Shown here piece after piece: positions 27,289 through 36,089 of a stretch of 64,000 nt of DNA; position 1 is the first letter of the stretch; every line of letters begins with the position of its first letter. This DNA comes from Haliscomenobacter sp041740695. Its GTDB lineage: Bacteria > Bacteroidota > Bacteroidia > Chitinophagales > Saprospiraceae. The notes beneath the pieces were generated by a model. It did no database searches. It saw only the letters and a program-made list of their open reading frames with translations, and was not told where the DNA came from. Position numbers and translations under genes: made by a program. The stretch covers positions 1 through 64,000 of the forward strand of contig NZ_JBGSLK010000020.1 in assembly GCF_041740695.1 (NCBI RefSeq), given 5' to 3'.

Positions 27289-27810
27289 ACCTTGTTTTTT
27301 GCATACAAGGATATAAAAAATTTAAAGGGAGTAATCAATGTTCATTAAAAAAATCAAAACAAAAGTCATTCAGTACATCAGGTAACGTGTTGTCAAGATA
27401 CAGTGTAGATGGGGACTGGTTTTGTAAGGGTCGATTTAAAGTAGTGGAGCAATAATATCCACCACTACAATCCCCTTTTTGCACCATTGGTACGGGTGTT
27501 TGTTAGTAGCAAAGACTTTCATAGAACTAAATTGTAGTAAAGTGTTCAGTGCCAAATATTCAGCATGTTCTTCAGTGTTCAAAGTGCGACATAAAGATAA
27601 GACTACTTTTTATTTAAAAATCAAGATTTTTAAATAAAATTAAATCGAGAAAAAAGCGTCTTAAATTCATACATTTTATCATCAAATATCAGATTTTCAA
27701 TGCTTTATTGAACACAAATTCCACTTGAAAAGTTAAAATTTAAGCAATAAAAAGCCAAAATGAATTATCATAAATGCGTCATATATGTCAAAAAAACTGT
27801 TTTTGGGTTG
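27289..27810. other. AT-rich gene-free region
   Basis: 522 bp between the divergent-free 5' side of the GDPD gene and the 3' end of the subtilase gene. AT content is much higher than in flanking genes. The only open frame with a ribosome-site-like start is 15 codons at 27338. A perfect AT palindrome (27608-27639) and an imperfect GTAGTGG/CCACTAC inverted repeat near 27440-27470 are the only structures I see. A CAAGGATA (27305-27312) is a near fit to a minus-strand -7 box for the GDPD gene. Confidence 0.6.
27608..27639. terminator. 32-bp palindrome, 15-bp stem of mostly A/T with 2-nt centre
   Basis: TTTTATTTAAAAATC, AA, GATTTTTAAATAAAA: perfect complementarity over 15 bp. Only two G-C pairs. 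It lies ~170 bp past the stop of the minus-strand subtilase gene. It may be a weak bidirectional terminator or a binding site for an AT-hook or nucleoid protein. Confidence 0.35.
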
Positions 27811-29871
27811 TTAGAACATTTTTTTGATCTCCACTTTGATTTCAAGGATAGCATTTCCGCTCAAGCCAGAGGTTCCACACACTGCGCCATCCTCCGCTGA
27901 AACCATCGAACTTCTCCCCTGCAATTTAGCCCAGTACTGCACTTTAAACAGACTAGCCTGGGCCCCCAACAAGGAAATTTGAAAACCAATTACTTTACGT
28001 CTGGCGTCTTCTGTACCTGCAAAAGCACCATTTTGCACAAAGGCGGTCGCACCCAACTTTTGAATAAACAGGCGGTATTGAATGCCGATATTGCTGCTTT
28101 CAGGTTCCACTTTGAGCTCCAGGCCCAACAATCGATTGCTGGCAAAAGCATCTTTGGTCCATTGCCCCTCTTGCAGCACCACGCTGGACTCCCGATTGAA
28201 AAAAGCCTTACCACTTATGTTCAGGTCTCCCAATGGAGTCGTTCCGCTATTTTTTGCTATTTGCACTGCTTTGAGTGCATTGATGCGGCCATACCCGTAA
28301 AGCTGGCTATGTCCTTGAACATCGTAACTGCCGCCACTTGAGTCAATTTTATCACAAGCAGATTTGATGAGGGTTTTCACTTGGCTTGCACTCAACTCTG
28401 GATTGGCTGATAGCATCAGTGCAACTACTCCGGCTACACCGGGGCAAGCGCTCGAGGTACCGCCAAAAGTAGCGGTGTAATTGCCTTCTTTATCTCCAAT
28501 GGTGTTTTCTGCATTGTTGACTCCAACGTTGTAGCCTCTCCCCCCCATCCGATCCGTGGTCCAAATACCTGGAGTCAGGGGGCGGGTAGGTTCAAGATTC
28601 GGTGCAAAAATATCATTGCTCGGGAAGGCGCACCAGATGGCTTTCCCAAAGTCGCTGTACACGCTGCGTCTGCCTCGGTCGTTGCAGGCTGCGACCGCAA
28701 TAATCGGTGCATAAGCCCCATAACCATCCAGGTCAACACTTTCGTTGCCATTACCCGCCGCCCACACGATGACACAACCTTTTCCTTTACGTCCTTTTTT
28801 TAGCGCATAATCGATGGCCAAACGCGCACTGTCCGGCAGCGGAAAATTAATCAAGTGCATGGGATCATTGGGGTTGCTCCAGTCACCATCCGCGGGTCCC
28901 CAACTACAGGAAATCACGTCGGCACCGTTGTCGGCAGCCCAGGCAAAGGCTTTTGCCTCCGCCATGGAGCCTAGTCCACCCGAACGGATGGGCATTAATT
29001 TCGCCTCCGGCGCTACTCCTGTCGCTTTGCCAACACCCGCGGCACAGGCCACTCCTGCACAAGCAGTACCATGGTTGTCACCAAAGCCACGTGGGCGTGG
29101 GTCATCTGTATTGCGAATGGTATCACGAGGAGCGACCACTTTTCCTGTCTGGTTGAATTCGGGGTGATCGATGTCTATCCCATCGTCGATTACGGCAATA
29201 GTAGTGCCTAGCCCACGACTTATCTTCCAGGCGTCCTCAGCATACACGTTTTGTTCGATGGTACTGCCGTTGATTTTGGTATTGATCAGGTGCCACTGCA
29301 TGGGGTGAATGGACTTAGAGCGTTTTTCTTGTACCAACTCGGGATGGCAATACTCCATCTCCGGCAACTCGATCAAAGTTTCGGCGATTTTAAAAATATC
29401 TAAACCCGTGCCTTCGGGTGCTTTGGCGAAATAAGCATTGGTAGCAAAAGTGAGTTTTTCGGCAATCTCCAATTGCTGCTCTTTTAGAATGGCTTCACAA
29501 CGTTCGGGAGAAATTTCGTCTTTAAATTTGACGAAAAAATTTTCAGTATATACATATATGGTACCTGTCTGGGCATCTTTCAATACCCGTCCGGCAAAAC
29601 GAATGCTCGGTTCTTCTTTGAAGAGCCGACGAATCGTGTTGCGCAAGGCTTTGACCAAAGAGCGCTTGGCTTCCAAAATTTTGTACACCACAACATCTGC
29701 TTCTGGGAAAGCCGCCACTGGTGATAAAGCGGAAGCAGCTTCCCGGGAAGCTTCCGATAGCTTGACATCTGCCAAAGATTTGCCTGTTTGAGTACGCACC
29801 ACCACGAGGTCGGTGGCTTCAACCAATTGAACGAGCTGGCCGTCGCGGCCTCCGTAACGAATAGAATACAT
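27811..29871 (-). CDS. S8 subtilisin-like serine protease without signal peptide
   Basis: 686 aa. No hydrophobic N-terminus is visible. The ~1-215 part is a prodomain-like region: an N-terminal beta segment (SIRYGGRDGQ), then a basic helical stretch, then a fervidolysin-type propeptide (FFVKFKDEISPERCEAILKE). The peptidase domain has the Asp (VIDDGIDIDHPEF, ~230), His (DNHGTACAGVA, ~270) and Ser (FGGTSSACPG, ~475) of the catalytic triad. The C-terminal ~130 residues are beta-rich. It is 36 bp downstream of a 4-helix membrane sensor-like gene in the same direction. Lack of a signal peptide suggests it works in the cytoplasm or uses an unknown export route. Confidence 0.85.
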   Translation of the reverse strand: MYSIRYGGRDGQLVQLVEATDLVVVRTQTGKSLADVKLSEASREAASALSPVAAFPEADVVVYKILEAKRSLVKALRNTIRRLFKEEPSIRFAGRVLKDAQTGTIYVYTENFFVKFKDEISPERCEAILKEQQLEIAEKLTFATNAYFAKAPEGTGLDIFKIAETLIELPEMEYCHPELVQEKRSKSIHPMQWHLINTKINGSTIEQNVYAEDAWKISRGLGTTIAVIDDGIDIDHPEFNQTGKVVAPRDTIRNTDDPRPRGFGDNHGTACAGVACAAGVGKATGVAPEAKLMPIRSGGLGSMAEAKAFAWAADNGADVISCSWGPADGDWSNPNDPMHLINFPLPDSARLAIDYALKKGRKGKGCVIVWAAGNGNESVDLDGYGAYAPIIAVAACNDRGRRSVYSDFGKAIWCAFPSNDIFAPNLEPTRPLTPGIWTTDRMGGRGYNVGVNNAENTIGDKEGNYTATFGGTSSACPGVAGVVALMLSANPELSASQVKTLIKSACDKIDSSGGSYDVQGHSQLYGYGRINALKAVQIAKNSGTTPLGDLNISGKAFFNRESSVVLQEGQWTKDAFASNRLLGLELKVEPESSNIGIQYRLFIQKLGATAFVQNGAFAGTEDARRKVIGFQISLLGAQASLFKVQYWAKLQGRSSMVSAEDGAVCGTSGLSGNAILEIKVEIKKMF

Positions 29872-29907
29872 TGTGTTTGGGTTTTAGGAGCACTTAAGCC
29901 CCGGGTA

Positions 29908-30579
29908 TTAGTTCAAATTTGAGCCTTGCGTTTTCGGTAGCTGTAAAGTTTTGGACGACAATACCAATGCTTGTATCAATAAGGCAATGATCACCAAAAT
30001 GGCCATTTCAAAGTAAGAGGAGGAAATGTTACCCAGCATAATCCGTTTGGATTGGCTACGCAAAACTTGCCCTTCGGTCGTTTGAATCTCGGAGAGCTCG
30101 GTCAACACAGCAAATGCCTTTGCGGTGCTTGCTTCGCTCGTTTCGATCAAATTGGCCTGAACCAGTCCGTGGCGTTTCGTTTGAGCCATCACTTGGGCAT
30201 CAATTGCCGTCATGTTGGCCAGGATAGCCTTAAAACGTTGATACGTGGCTGCTTCTTCTGTGGTGAGATGGGTTTTTTCATATTTATCGATGATGGTGTT
30301 CAATTTCTGTTGGTACTGATCAAAATCATATTTGTCCGTCGCAGGGTGATTGCCCAGCAAACTGGCCTGGAAAAGTTCACTTTTTTGCTGCAATTGATCG
30401 TACAACTGAAACAGGTAACTCTCCGCCATTAATCGATCCTCGTACATGGAAGAGAAGGATTTGTCCAAGCGGCGGATTTGGGATCTTTCAACCAGGTTGT
30501 TCCACATCACCAATCCCAATACCAACGCGAGCAATACTGATGCGGTGGCTTTTTGCCGAATGCCATAGGTCCATTTCAT
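29908..30579 (-). CDS. Membrane protein with a periplasmic four-helix-bundle (4HB_MCP-like) sensor domain
   Basis: 223 aa from the second ATG of two nearby candidates (30579; the first is 30585). TM1 ~13-30, a ~165-residue helical region rich in Glu/Gln and coiled-coil patterning, and TM2 near ~195-212. The layout fits a 4HB_MCP_1 ligand-binding domain flanked by two helices. Unlike chemoreceptors it has no HAMP or signalling domain: only ~10 residues follow TM2. The subtilase gene starts 36 bp after its stop, so it may be the membrane input for the protease. Name of the ligand unknown. Confidence 0.65.
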   Translation of the reverse strand: MKWTYGIRQKATASVLLALVLGLVMWNNLVERSQIRRLDKSFSSMYEDRLMAESYLFQLYDQLQQKSELFQASLLGNHPATDKYDFDQYQQKLNTIIDKYEKTHLTTEEAATYQRFKAILANMTAIDAQVMAQTKRHGLVQANLIETSEASTAKAFAVLTELSEIQTTEGQVLRSQSKRIMLGNISSSYFEMAILVIIALLIQALVLSSKTLQLPKTQGSNLN

Positions 30580-30787
30580 ATTCATCCCCTTTTTACAAGC
30601 AAGATTGTTCACAGGGAAAGTTACAACTCTTTTTTGTGGGAAAAAAGCAAATTTTGGTCAATCAAGCATCGAAATGCGTTAAATACCTGCTGGAACCGGA
30701 ACAAAATCGCGACTACCTTGTATTCATATTTAGCATCGTGTTGGATCTTATTGATTTCCAACATTTTTGATAATCAAAACATTACGC

Positions 30788-31621
30788 ATGAACAAAGGTT
30801 TTTTGATCGACATGGATGGAGTTATTTATGGTGGAAATCACCTGATTCCTGGGGCCGACAAGTTCATCGAAGCATTGCAGAAACGCAACATTCCTTTCCT
30901 CTTTTTGACCAATAACAGTCAACGCACACCGCGTGACGTCGTGAATAAACTTACTGGCCTTGGCATCGAGGTTGAAGAAGACAATGTATTCACCAGCGCC
31001 ATTGCAACGGGCTGGTTTTTGGCGCGAATGAAACCGGCAGGAACTGCCTATGTGCTAGGTGAAGGTGGCTTGATCAACAGTTTGCATGAACATGGTTATG
31101 CCCTGGTCACCCAAAATCCCGATTTTGTAGTGGTAGGTGAAGGACGCAACTTTACACTGGAAATGGTCAACCACGCGGTGGACATGATTCTGGATGGAGC
31201 CAAACTGATCGCCACCAACCTGGATCCTTCGCCCAAAACCATGGGTTGGACAAACCTGGGCATCAAATCTGTAGTAGCCATGATTGAAGAGGCGACGGGT
31301 GTCAAAGCTTTTTCGGTGGGCAAACCCAGCCCAGTCATGATGCGAGTAGCCCGCAAAAAACTGGGCCTCCAAACGGGAAACACCACTATCATTGGCGACA
31401 CCATGGATACCGATATTCTGGGTGGTATTCAAATGGGGTATCGTACCATCCTCACCCTTTCTGGGGTATCCAAAAGAGCCGATTTGAAATCCTACGCTTT
31501 TGCGCCTGACCTAATCGTTGACACCGTAGGTGAACTCGACCTGGATGAATGGCTGGAAGGGCCAAGCTCTTTTTTGCATGGGCAGGCTGGGATGAATGGG
31601 AAGTTGATGGTGCAAAATTAA
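30788..31621 (+). CDS. HAD-superfamily IIA phosphatase (NagD-like)
   Basis: 277 aa from the ATG at 30788. HAD motif I is DMDGVIYGG at ~9-17; motif II is LTNNSQRTP; motif III/IV are near GKPSPVMM and GDTMDTDILGG. A class IIA cap lies between motifs II and III. These enzymes (NagD, AraL, PGP) dephosphorylate small sugar or nucleotide phosphates in the cytoplasm. Specificity cannot be told from the sequence. It is divergent from the sensor gene and apparently monocistronic. Confidence 0.88.
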   Translation: MNKGFLIDMDGVIYGGNHLIPGADKFIEALQKRNIPFLFLTNNSQRTPRDVVNKLTGLGIEVEEDNVFTSAIATGWFLARMKPAGTAYVLGEGGLINSLHEHGYALVTQNPDFVVVGEGRNFTLEMVNHAVDMILDGAKLIATNLDPSPKTMGWTNLGIKSVVAMIEEATGVKAFSVGKPSPVMMRVARKKLGLQTGNTTIIGDTMDTDILGGIQMGYRTILTLSGVSKRADLKSYAFAPDLIVDTVGELDLDEWLEGPSSFLHGQAGMNGKLMVQN

Positions 31622-31717
31622 TTTCCAATAAAAAAAGTTTCTGGTCTTGTCCGATTCTTTAACCGCTGTTCGTCAACAGGGCATGTTGATTAATTTTTTA
31701 ACTTTAAACCAAAAAAA

Positions 31718-32077
31718 ATGGAAAAGTACATGCTCCTGTTTCGCAACACTACGGCAACTGAATCTGCTTATCAAGAAATGTCGCCCGAAGCTATGCAGGC
31801 TGAGTTGGACAAATGGAACAGCTGGATTGGGGGCATTGCCGCTCAAGGCAAACTGGTAGGCGCCGAAGCGTTGGAACAAGAAGGCAAGGTCGTTTCTGGT
31901 TCCAAACACGTGGTAACCGACGGCCCTTTTGTTGAAAGCAAGGAGTTGGTCAGCGGATACCTCGTTTTGCAAGCTTCCAGTTTCGAAGAAGCCATCGAGT
32001 TGTCGAAAGGCTGCCCCATTTACGAGATCGAAGGACGAGTGGAAGTTCGGGCCATTCAGGTTTTTAATCAAGCCTGA
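31718..32077 (+). CDS. YCII-related (DGPF motif) protein of the ECF42 pair
   Basis: 119 aa, ferredoxin-like fold of the YCII/DGPF family: MLLFRNTTA at the start, the DGPF motif at ~69-72 followed by ESKELVSGY. The gene is 4 bp upstream of an ECF42-type sigma factor gene. In this family the DGPF protein is encoded next to the sigma factor and takes part in its regulation by a still poorly known way. No classical anti-sigma factor gene is adjacent, as expected for ECF42. Confidence 0.88.
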   Translation: MEKYMLLFRNTTATESAYQEMSPEAMQAELDKWNSWIGGIAAQGKLVGAEALEQEGKVVSGSKHVVTDGPFVESKELVSGYLVLQASSFEEAIELSKGCPIYEIEGRVEVRAIQVFNQA

Positions 32078-32081
32078 GTAT

Positions 32082-33341
32082 ATGGCTGATCAGCCGGTCC
32101 ACAGTACTGTTGAGCATCTTTTCCGACACGAGTCGGGAAAGATGCTTGCGGTATTGACCAAATTATTTGGCTTGAGCCAGGTCGAAATTGCCGAAGACAT
32201 TGTACAAGAGACCCTGATTGCTGCGCTGGAAAGCTGGAAGCTCAAAGGGTTGCCCAGTGATCCCCGAGCCTGGTTGTACCGCGCTGCCAAAAACCGTACC
32301 ATTGATTACCTGCGCCGCGAGCGCAATTTTTGGGAGCGTATTGCTCCGGCCATCCGCCAGGAGGAATCCGACCCTGAAGCTAGCCATTGGCTAGATGCCT
32401 ATTTTTTGGACACCGAAATTGAAGATGCGCAGTTGCGCATGCTCTTTGCGGCTTGTCATCCAGCGATTCCATTGGAATCGCAGTTGGCCTTGATGCTGCG
32501 TACTTTGTGTGGCTTGAGTACGGAGGAAATTGCCGCTGCTTTTTTGCTGCCCAGTGATTCCATTGGCAAACGTTTGTACCGCGCTAAAGAAAAAATCCGT
32601 CAGGAAAAGTTATCGCTGGAAGTTCCGGCTGGTGCTGATATTCTTCCCCGTTTGGATGCCGTGTTGCACGCCGTCTATTTGTTGTTCAACGAGGGTTACA
32701 AATCTGCTTCGGACGATGCGGTCGTGCGCCGCGAACTGTGTGCCGAAGCCATTCGCCTGGGGGCTTTGTTAGCACGTCATCCGCTGAGTAATTTGCCCAA
32801 AACCCACGCCCTATTGGCCTTACTGTGTTTCCATTCAGCCCGCCTGGATACCCGCCTCAATGCCGAGGGAGAGATTGTACTGCTGGAGTACCAGGATCGC
32901 AGCCGCTGGAATCGGCAATTGATTGCCTTGGCTTACGAGCATTTTAAACAATCCAGCTGTGGTGAAGCAATCAGTGCTTACCATTTGGAGGCGGCCATTG
33001 CTTCCTACCATGCGGTGGCACAGAGTTTTGCCCAAACCAATTGGCAAGCCATCTATTATTGCTACAACTTGCTGATGAAAGTGCAGCCCTCCCCTATCGT
33101 AGCCCTCAATCGCGCCATTGCCTTGGGTTATGCCGATGGACCTAAAGCGGGTATTGAAGCTTTGTCAAAAATTGAGGGGATGGAAAAGCAGTATTTGTGG
33201 CATACCGCCTTGGGCGATTTTTATCAAAAACAGGGAGATAAATCCGCAGCTTTGACTGCCTATCAAAAGGCATTAACATTGGTCACCTTACCCGCCGAAA
33301 ACAAAGTCATCCAGGATAAAATCAACAACTGTATGGATTAA
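32082..33341 (+). CDS. ECF42-family RNA polymerase sigma factor
   Basis: 419 aa from the ATG at 32082. Sigma-70 region 2 is seen at ~20-85 (EDIVQETLIAALESW, then DYLRRERNFWERI) and region 4 at ~125-180 (LRTLCGLSTEEIAAAFLLPSDSIGKRLYRAKEKI). An unusually long C-terminal part (~185-415) is helical with TPR-like repeats, which is the mark of ECF42. The TPR extension, not an anti-sigma factor, is thought to control activity. Upstream lies its DGPF partner. The patatin gene ends 6 bp away on the other strand, so the two transcripts converge without a visible terminator. Confidence 0.92.
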   Translation: MADQPVHSTVEHLFRHESGKMLAVLTKLFGLSQVEIAEDIVQETLIAALESWKLKGLPSDPRAWLYRAAKNRTIDYLRRERNFWERIAPAIRQEESDPEASHWLDAYFLDTEIEDAQLRMLFAACHPAIPLESQLALMLRTLCGLSTEEIAAAFLLPSDSIGKRLYRAKEKIRQEKLSLEVPAGADILPRLDAVLHAVYLLFNEGYKSASDDAVVRRELCAEAIRLGALLARHPLSNLPKTHALLALLCFHSARLDTRLNAEGEIVLLEYQDRSRWNRQLIALAYEHFKQSSCGEAISAYHLEAAIASYHAVAQSFAQTNWQAIYYCYNLLMKVQPSPIVALNRAIALGYADGPKAGIEALSKIEGMEKQYLWHTALGDFYQKQGDKSAALTAYQKALTLVTLPAENKVIQDKINNCMD

Positions 33342-33347
33342 GGGACC

Positions 33348-35225
33348 TTACATATCCAACATATCCCGCTCCCGGAAGTCCAGCAAAATAATCTTGATTG
33401 CCCGTTTGGCAATGTTTTTACCCAACATCCGCGTCAGGAAGGTCCGCCAGGCCCACAGGCAGATGCTTTTAAAAAAAGAAGGCTGATTTGCTGTTTTTTC
33501 CTTTTTGCCATAAAATTGCCTCATCAAATGGTCCACATCTTTGTGCACAGGCTTGTTGTAATGGTCATCAGGAGGGGTATTCAAGGCAAAAATATAGTCC
33601 AATACTGTTTTGAACCTTTGGCCCAATAAAGGATCTAGTCTAAAAATCTCGCTTGGACGAATCTTCAACTTGACGGGTTCGGGCAAATATGGCTCGTGGT
33701 ACTCACTGTTGGCCATGTTGGCGATGCCCATATCCGGAATAATAGGGTAAAACCCCGGGCCACCCAGGTCGTTGGGTACAAAAAAGCGTTCATGCCGAGG
33801 ATCGCGGCCATCACTTTTCCAATCGCTGAACACCTTAGCTGTTTCCAGTTTATCCAGTGAAATGGTGAAATGTTTGCGCAGGAACTTTTGGCAATTGTAA
33901 CGCCCCAGATGAAAATCGTGCTCGCGAAATTCCCGGCTAAAAAAACCGCCGAAGCCATCCAGTGCGCCACAGGCAATTGGATACGGATCGTCATTCTTTT
34001 TGGGAAAAATCATCCGGCGAGTTGCATCACCTGACAAACCCCGCATCAAATCACTTTCTTTCACCATCGCCTGCGCCCGAATGGCCCCAAAAATATTGGG
34101 AATCAAGTCGAGTAGAGAGGTGGGTTTTTTGTATTTTTTGGTTTTGTCTTCGGCAAAATTGGGGAAGGGATCGATCATGATGATGGCGTAAGGGTTGCCT
34201 TCGGCCTGGCATTTTTCTTCAACCGCCTCGATGATTTCGCCAAAAGGTTCGTTGTTGATGGTGCCTCCATCTATCGCTACCAGGTTGAAAGGATCACTAT
34301 CTGCCGTAATATCGATCGCTTGTTCCAACTTGGGGTTCTTGTGCAAACCAAACATGCGGTAGATCATCGCCTTGATGTAATCCAGGTGGATGTTATCCAG
34401 TGCGCGGGCCCGCAAACCCAGTGGAAAGGCACCTGTTGCTTTGGCACATTCCAACAACAATTTTCGGTCGTTTTCTTCCTCCGGTTGGAAGGGAACCACA
34501 TGAGGTGGACGGTACTGCCCAGGAGTGCGACTCACCATAAAATGAGCGATGCCCTTGTGCACGTACATCCGGTGAGCGGGTTGGTATTTGGCATCGGAAG
34601 CGCTGAACACATCTTTTGCACCCTCCTGTTCCAGTTTTTTAAGCTCTTCCCGAATTTTGGTGTCAAAAAAATTAACCGCTACGGGTACACCTCGCAGGCT
34701 GGTGATGGTAAGGATGATCTGTAAGTTGGCGGAGATGTATTCGGGCAAGTCCTGGATTTGAGCCAGGACGCCTGCATTGTCAGCAATGGCATCGATGGGG
34801 TCGGAATTGAGTAAAGATTGCACTTCGTTGTTGGCCAGGATGTCTCCGGTTTGTAACATCTGCTCAATGGTGGGTAAACCTTGCGCGTCGTTGAGGTTGA
34901 CCCAGGAGTCGTAAAGTTTATTGTGCTTTTTCTCCGGATTGTATTCGTTGATGGGTTTGATGCCTTCAAACATGGCCAGAGCCGCAATAGCGGCGGTCAT
35001 CCCCCCAGCCGAAGCACCGCCGATCACTTCGATGACCACATCATGCATCGGCACCGAAAAATCGTACATGGGACTTTCCTCCCCAACTTCTTCGTTGAGC
35101 TTCTTGGCGCGATCCCATTTTTCGAGGGTTTCCAACAGGTAATCAACTACCCCAGCAGTATAGGCTCCAGCCGAAACGGCACCAGCCATGGCGATACCAA
35201 TTTTGAAGATTTTGCGCTTTTGCAT
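33348..35225 (-). CDS. Patatin-like phospholipase domain protein
   Basis: 625 aa. The N-terminus has the glycine-rich oxyanion loop (AGAVSAGAYTAGV at ~13-25), the nucleophile elbow GGASAGG (Ser at ~72) and later the DGG of the Ser-Asp dyad (AIDGGTINNEPFGE). The size is well above the ~300-aa bacterial patatins; the C-terminal half is not recognised and ends with a basic helix region. Patatins hydrolyse membrane lipids; the lack of a signal peptide points to a cytoplasmic or membrane-edge site. It follows the DUF5683 gene in the same direction after a long AT-rich hairpin. Confidence 0.85.
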   Translation of the reverse strand: MQKRKIFKIGIAMAGAVSAGAYTAGVVDYLLETLEKWDRAKKLNEEVGEESPMYDFSVPMHDVVIEVIGGASAGGMTAAIAALAMFEGIKPINEYNPEKKHNKLYDSWVNLNDAQGLPTIEQMLQTGDILANNEVQSLLNSDPIDAIADNAGVLAQIQDLPEYISANLQIILTITSLRGVPVAVNFFDTKIREELKKLEQEGAKDVFSASDAKYQPAHRMYVHKGIAHFMVSRTPGQYRPPHVVPFQPEEENDRKLLLECAKATGAFPLGLRARALDNIHLDYIKAMIYRMFGLHKNPKLEQAIDITADSDPFNLVAIDGGTINNEPFGEIIEAVEEKCQAEGNPYAIIMIDPFPNFAEDKTKKYKKPTSLLDLIPNIFGAIRAQAMVKESDLMRGLSGDATRRMIFPKKNDDPYPIACGALDGFGGFFSREFREHDFHLGRYNCQKFLRKHFTISLDKLETAKVFSDWKSDGRDPRHERFFVPNDLGGPGFYPIIPDMGIANMANSEYHEPYLPEPVKLKIRPSEIFRLDPLLGQRFKTVLDYIFALNTPPDDHYNKPVHKDVDHLMRQFYGKKEKTANQPSFFKSICLWAWRTFLTRMLGKNIAKRAIKIILLDFRERDMLDM

Positions 35226-35233
35226 TAGTTCAA

Positions 35234-35311
35234 TATGCTAATGTGTTAATTTGCTAAGTTGCTAATGTCGGCTTTATTAGCACATTAGCAAATTGTCACA
35301 TTAGCACATTA
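35234..35311. repeat. Long hairpin built of GCTAATGTG repeats
   Basis: Arms 35234-35265 and 35277-35311 pair over about 30 bp with a few mismatches. Each arm is made of two or three GCTAATKTG/TTAGCACA-like words. It fills the 90 bp between DUF5683 and the patatin gene, ending 9 bp before the patatin start codon, so it lies in the patatin leader. Confidence 0.85.
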
Positions 35312-35314
35312 AAG

Positions 35315-35911
35315 TTATCTTACTAAAAATACAATTCCGATCCCGGGGCCGCCCATTCCCGAGCGGGGATCAGTCTGAAAGGTAGGCTTTATTCGCCAAC
35401 TTAAATCCTCACTGATGTCAAAATTTTGTAAATGAGCATCGACAAAAGCTTCGATGGCCACTAACCCATAAACTGCTACTATTCCGGCAAGTGATGCTTG
35501 GCGATTTTTATCATAGGAATCGCGGTTCGATCGCAGGCCATTCACCCCAAGGTTGAAAGAAGTGAATTCGTGCGTTTTGTCTTGTAGCTCCAGCTCCAAG
35601 GCTGTTTTTAGACGCTGGTATAGGTCATTATTGGAGTAAAACACATAAGCAATGCCTCCTAATGCCCCCACAGCAATGGGTGCCTTCCACCAACGGCCAT
35701 TGTAGACCTGCCCTGCGCCGGGTAAGACCAACGAATAAAGCAGCGCTTTTTTCGGCACAGGCAGTCGGTTTTTCCGAGCCAGCTTGACGCTGTCCATAAA
35801 GATCATTTGCACTTTTTCCTGCGGAGGAGTAGCCGCAGGAAGGGTATCCTTTTGTTGGGCAAAAAGGGAACTAGAAAATACCGTCAACACCACAATGAAC
35901 AGAGCCTTCAT
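35315..35911 (-). CDS. DUF5683 protein of the ParAB neighbourhood
   Basis: 198 aa with a Sec signal peptide (SLFAQQ). The conserved core has PKKALLYSLVLPGAGQVYNGRWWKAP, followed by two hydrophobic segments (GALGGIAYVF and VAVYGLVAIEAFVDAHLQNFD). This is DUF5683, a Bacteroidota family of unknown function typically encoded next to parA and parB, as here. It may link envelope or division functions to the chromosome segregation genes. The gap to parB is 178 bp and holds the nested hairpin with conserved loop. Confidence 0.8.
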   Translation of the reverse strand: MKALFIVVLTVFSSSLFAQQKDTLPAATPPQEKVQMIFMDSVKLARKNRLPVPKKALLYSLVLPGAGQVYNGRWWKAPIAVGALGGIAYVFYSNNDLYQRLKTALELELQDKTHEFTSFNLGVNGLRSNRDSYDKNRQASLAGIVAVYGLVAIEAFVDAHLQNFDISEDLSWRIKPTFQTDPRSGMGGPGIGIVFLVR

Positions 35912-35938
35912 AATACAGTCAGTTTGCTTAGGGCGATA

Positions 35939-36039
35939 AAAAATAAGTGCTCATTTTGCCAGAGGATTAGATAAGTAAACGTTTCATTTCAAGTGTTTTA
36001 TCTAATCCTCTGGCTCAGGAAAAATGAGCGCTTATTTTT
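35939..36039 (-). promoter_or_regulatory. Nested leader hairpin with conserved 23-nt loop (copy 1)
   Basis: Inner arms 35958-35974 and 35998-36014 pair perfectly over 17 bp. Outer arms 35939-35957 and 36021-36039 pair over 19 bp with one mismatch. A 6-nt bulge lies on the 5' side in the minus-strand sense. The 23-nt loop reads, on the minus strand, AACACTTGAAATGAAACGTT plus three bases. Loop length and 17 positions agree with the hairpin at 45305-45391 although the stems are unrelated. Loop to DUF5683 start is 63 nt. Confidence 0.8.
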
Positions 36040-36089
36040 GCCCCACTAGTTAGAGTAGGCAAAAGGCCAAAATGCTTCTTGTGGAAATG

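Noticed and set aside
27338..27385. 15-codon open frame with an AGGGAG-like upstream word
   Set aside because: Too short, no similarity, AT-rich region; Bacteroidota do not rely on such ribosome sites.
30739..30763. TGTTGGA/TCCAACA hairpin followed by T's before the HAD gene
   Set aside because: Only 7 bp with an 11-nt loop and located before, not after, a gene; no upstream transcript on that strand to end.
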